Below are positions 63,748 through 64,000 of a stretch of 64,000 bases of DNA, one piece after another. Both the position numbers and the translations under genes were made by a program. The notes beneath the pieces are model-generated. The model did no database searches, had not been told where the DNA came from, and worked only from the letters and a program-made list of their open reading frames with translations. Positions within the stretch are counted from its first letter, which is position 1, and the number at the start of each line of letters is the position of its first letter. Source of the stretch: Gemmatimonadota bacterium (GTDB taxonomy: Bacteria > Gemmatimonadota > Gemmatimonadetes > Gemmatimonadales > Gemmatimonadaceae); NCBI GenBank assembly GCA_040388625.1, contig JAZKBK010000001.1, forward strand, positions 62,001 through 126,000. The letters run 5' to 3'.

Positions 63748-64000
63748 GCATGAAGTCATTCTGTTTGATTGCTGGCCTCGTACTCCTCTCGGCTTGTGGC
63801 GGGTCGGACGAGTCGGCCAATACCGCGACGCCGGCATCGGCGAAGCCGTCCAACCTCACGCTCACGGCGGAGCAACAGGGGCGGATTCACCTGGACACCA
63901 TTGCGCCGTCGAAGTTCTATTCCAGCGTATCGACAACCGGTACAGTCGCGTTCAATGGTGACAGATCGACGCAGGTGCTGTCACCGGTTTCGGGCCCCGT
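63744..64000 (+). CDS. RND efflux periplasmic adaptor lipoprotein, 5' end only
   Basis: Starts at ATG 63744 overlapping the channel gene stop, and is still open at the right edge (85 codons seen). Signal with lipobox LLSAC. After a Ser/Ala/Thr linker the mature part begins LTAEQQGRIHLDTIAPSKFY, then STTGTVAFNGDRSTQVLSPV, the start of the barrel-sandwich domain of CusB/CzcB-type membrane fusion proteins. An RND pump gene should follow outside the window. Confidence 0.85.
   Translation, partial: MSMKSFCLIAGLVLLSACGGSDESANTATPASAKPSNLTLTAEQQGRIHLDTIAPSKFYSSVSTTGTVAFNGDRSTQVLSPVSGP

Overview
The window is a high-GC, gene-dense chromosomal segment of a Gram-negative bacterium. The gene mix points to Gemmatimonadota, probably an uncultured soil lineage: very long secreted Asp-box/sortilin-type propeller proteins, a SusC/SusD pair, a barrel-less TonB-plug protein ending in CGSIVVWT, many orphan hybrid histidine kinases, and lipoprotein or Sec signals on most exported hydrolases. 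This is inferred from content, since no rRNA is present. I see no phage, insertion sequence, integrase or CRISPR array. Long antisense reading frames are by-products of GC-rich coding sequence.

Layout. 1-3.7 kb: the end of an acetamidase/formamidase gene, tRNA-Lys, a plug-only secreted protein, a metallophosphoesterase and a nucleotidyltransferase-like protein. 3.8-10.2 kb: a GspE/PilB-type secretion ATPase fused to a receiver domain, holB-moaC, a DJ-1/PfpI protein, and an apparent operon of membrane protein, winged-helix regulator and uppS. 10.3-21.7 kb: two large sensor kinases, a secreted propeller protein, cspA, sodC and an M1 peptidase. 22-35.5 kb: an exported nutrient-uptake and degradation region (susC, susD, a second propeller protein, a DUF885-like lipoprotein, an M24 peptidase and a large secreted protein of unknown function). 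35.6-40.5 kb: a signalling cluster with a membrane histidine kinase facing away from an overlapping receiver / double-domain KaiC-like ATPase / GAF histidine kinase set. 40.5-47.4 kb: a family B DNA polymerase, a periplasmic protein, tRNA-Asn, uvrA and a GlsB-type membrane protein. 47.5-54.9 kb: an ABC exporter, a PP2C phosphatase, a small protein, and tyrosine catabolism (hppD, hmgA, acetoacetyl-CoA synthetase). 55-64 kb: two unknown exported proteins, an HD phosphohydrolase, pckA, maeB, and the start of a metal-efflux type operon that runs off the end.

How the genes fit together. Tyrosine breakdown yields fumarate and acetoacetate; the ligase activates acetoacetate, while PEP carboxykinase and malic enzyme can draw C4 acids into PEP or pyruvate. 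The 17-33 kb exported peptidases and SusCD fit a peptide or polymer scavenging lifestyle. Three promoter regions there share a 13-bp motif (GKATAYKRTATCC) that may mark a regulon. Two 104-bp inverted-repeat elements of the CGTCATTCCCGC family, plus half copies, are dispersed between genes, and one repeat fragment appears to supply the start codon of the acetoacetyl-CoA synthetase gene. The most unusual system is the KaiC-like cluster, in which the receiver has Glu at the usual phospho-Asp position and the ATPase appears to lack the first catalytic Glu in both halves.
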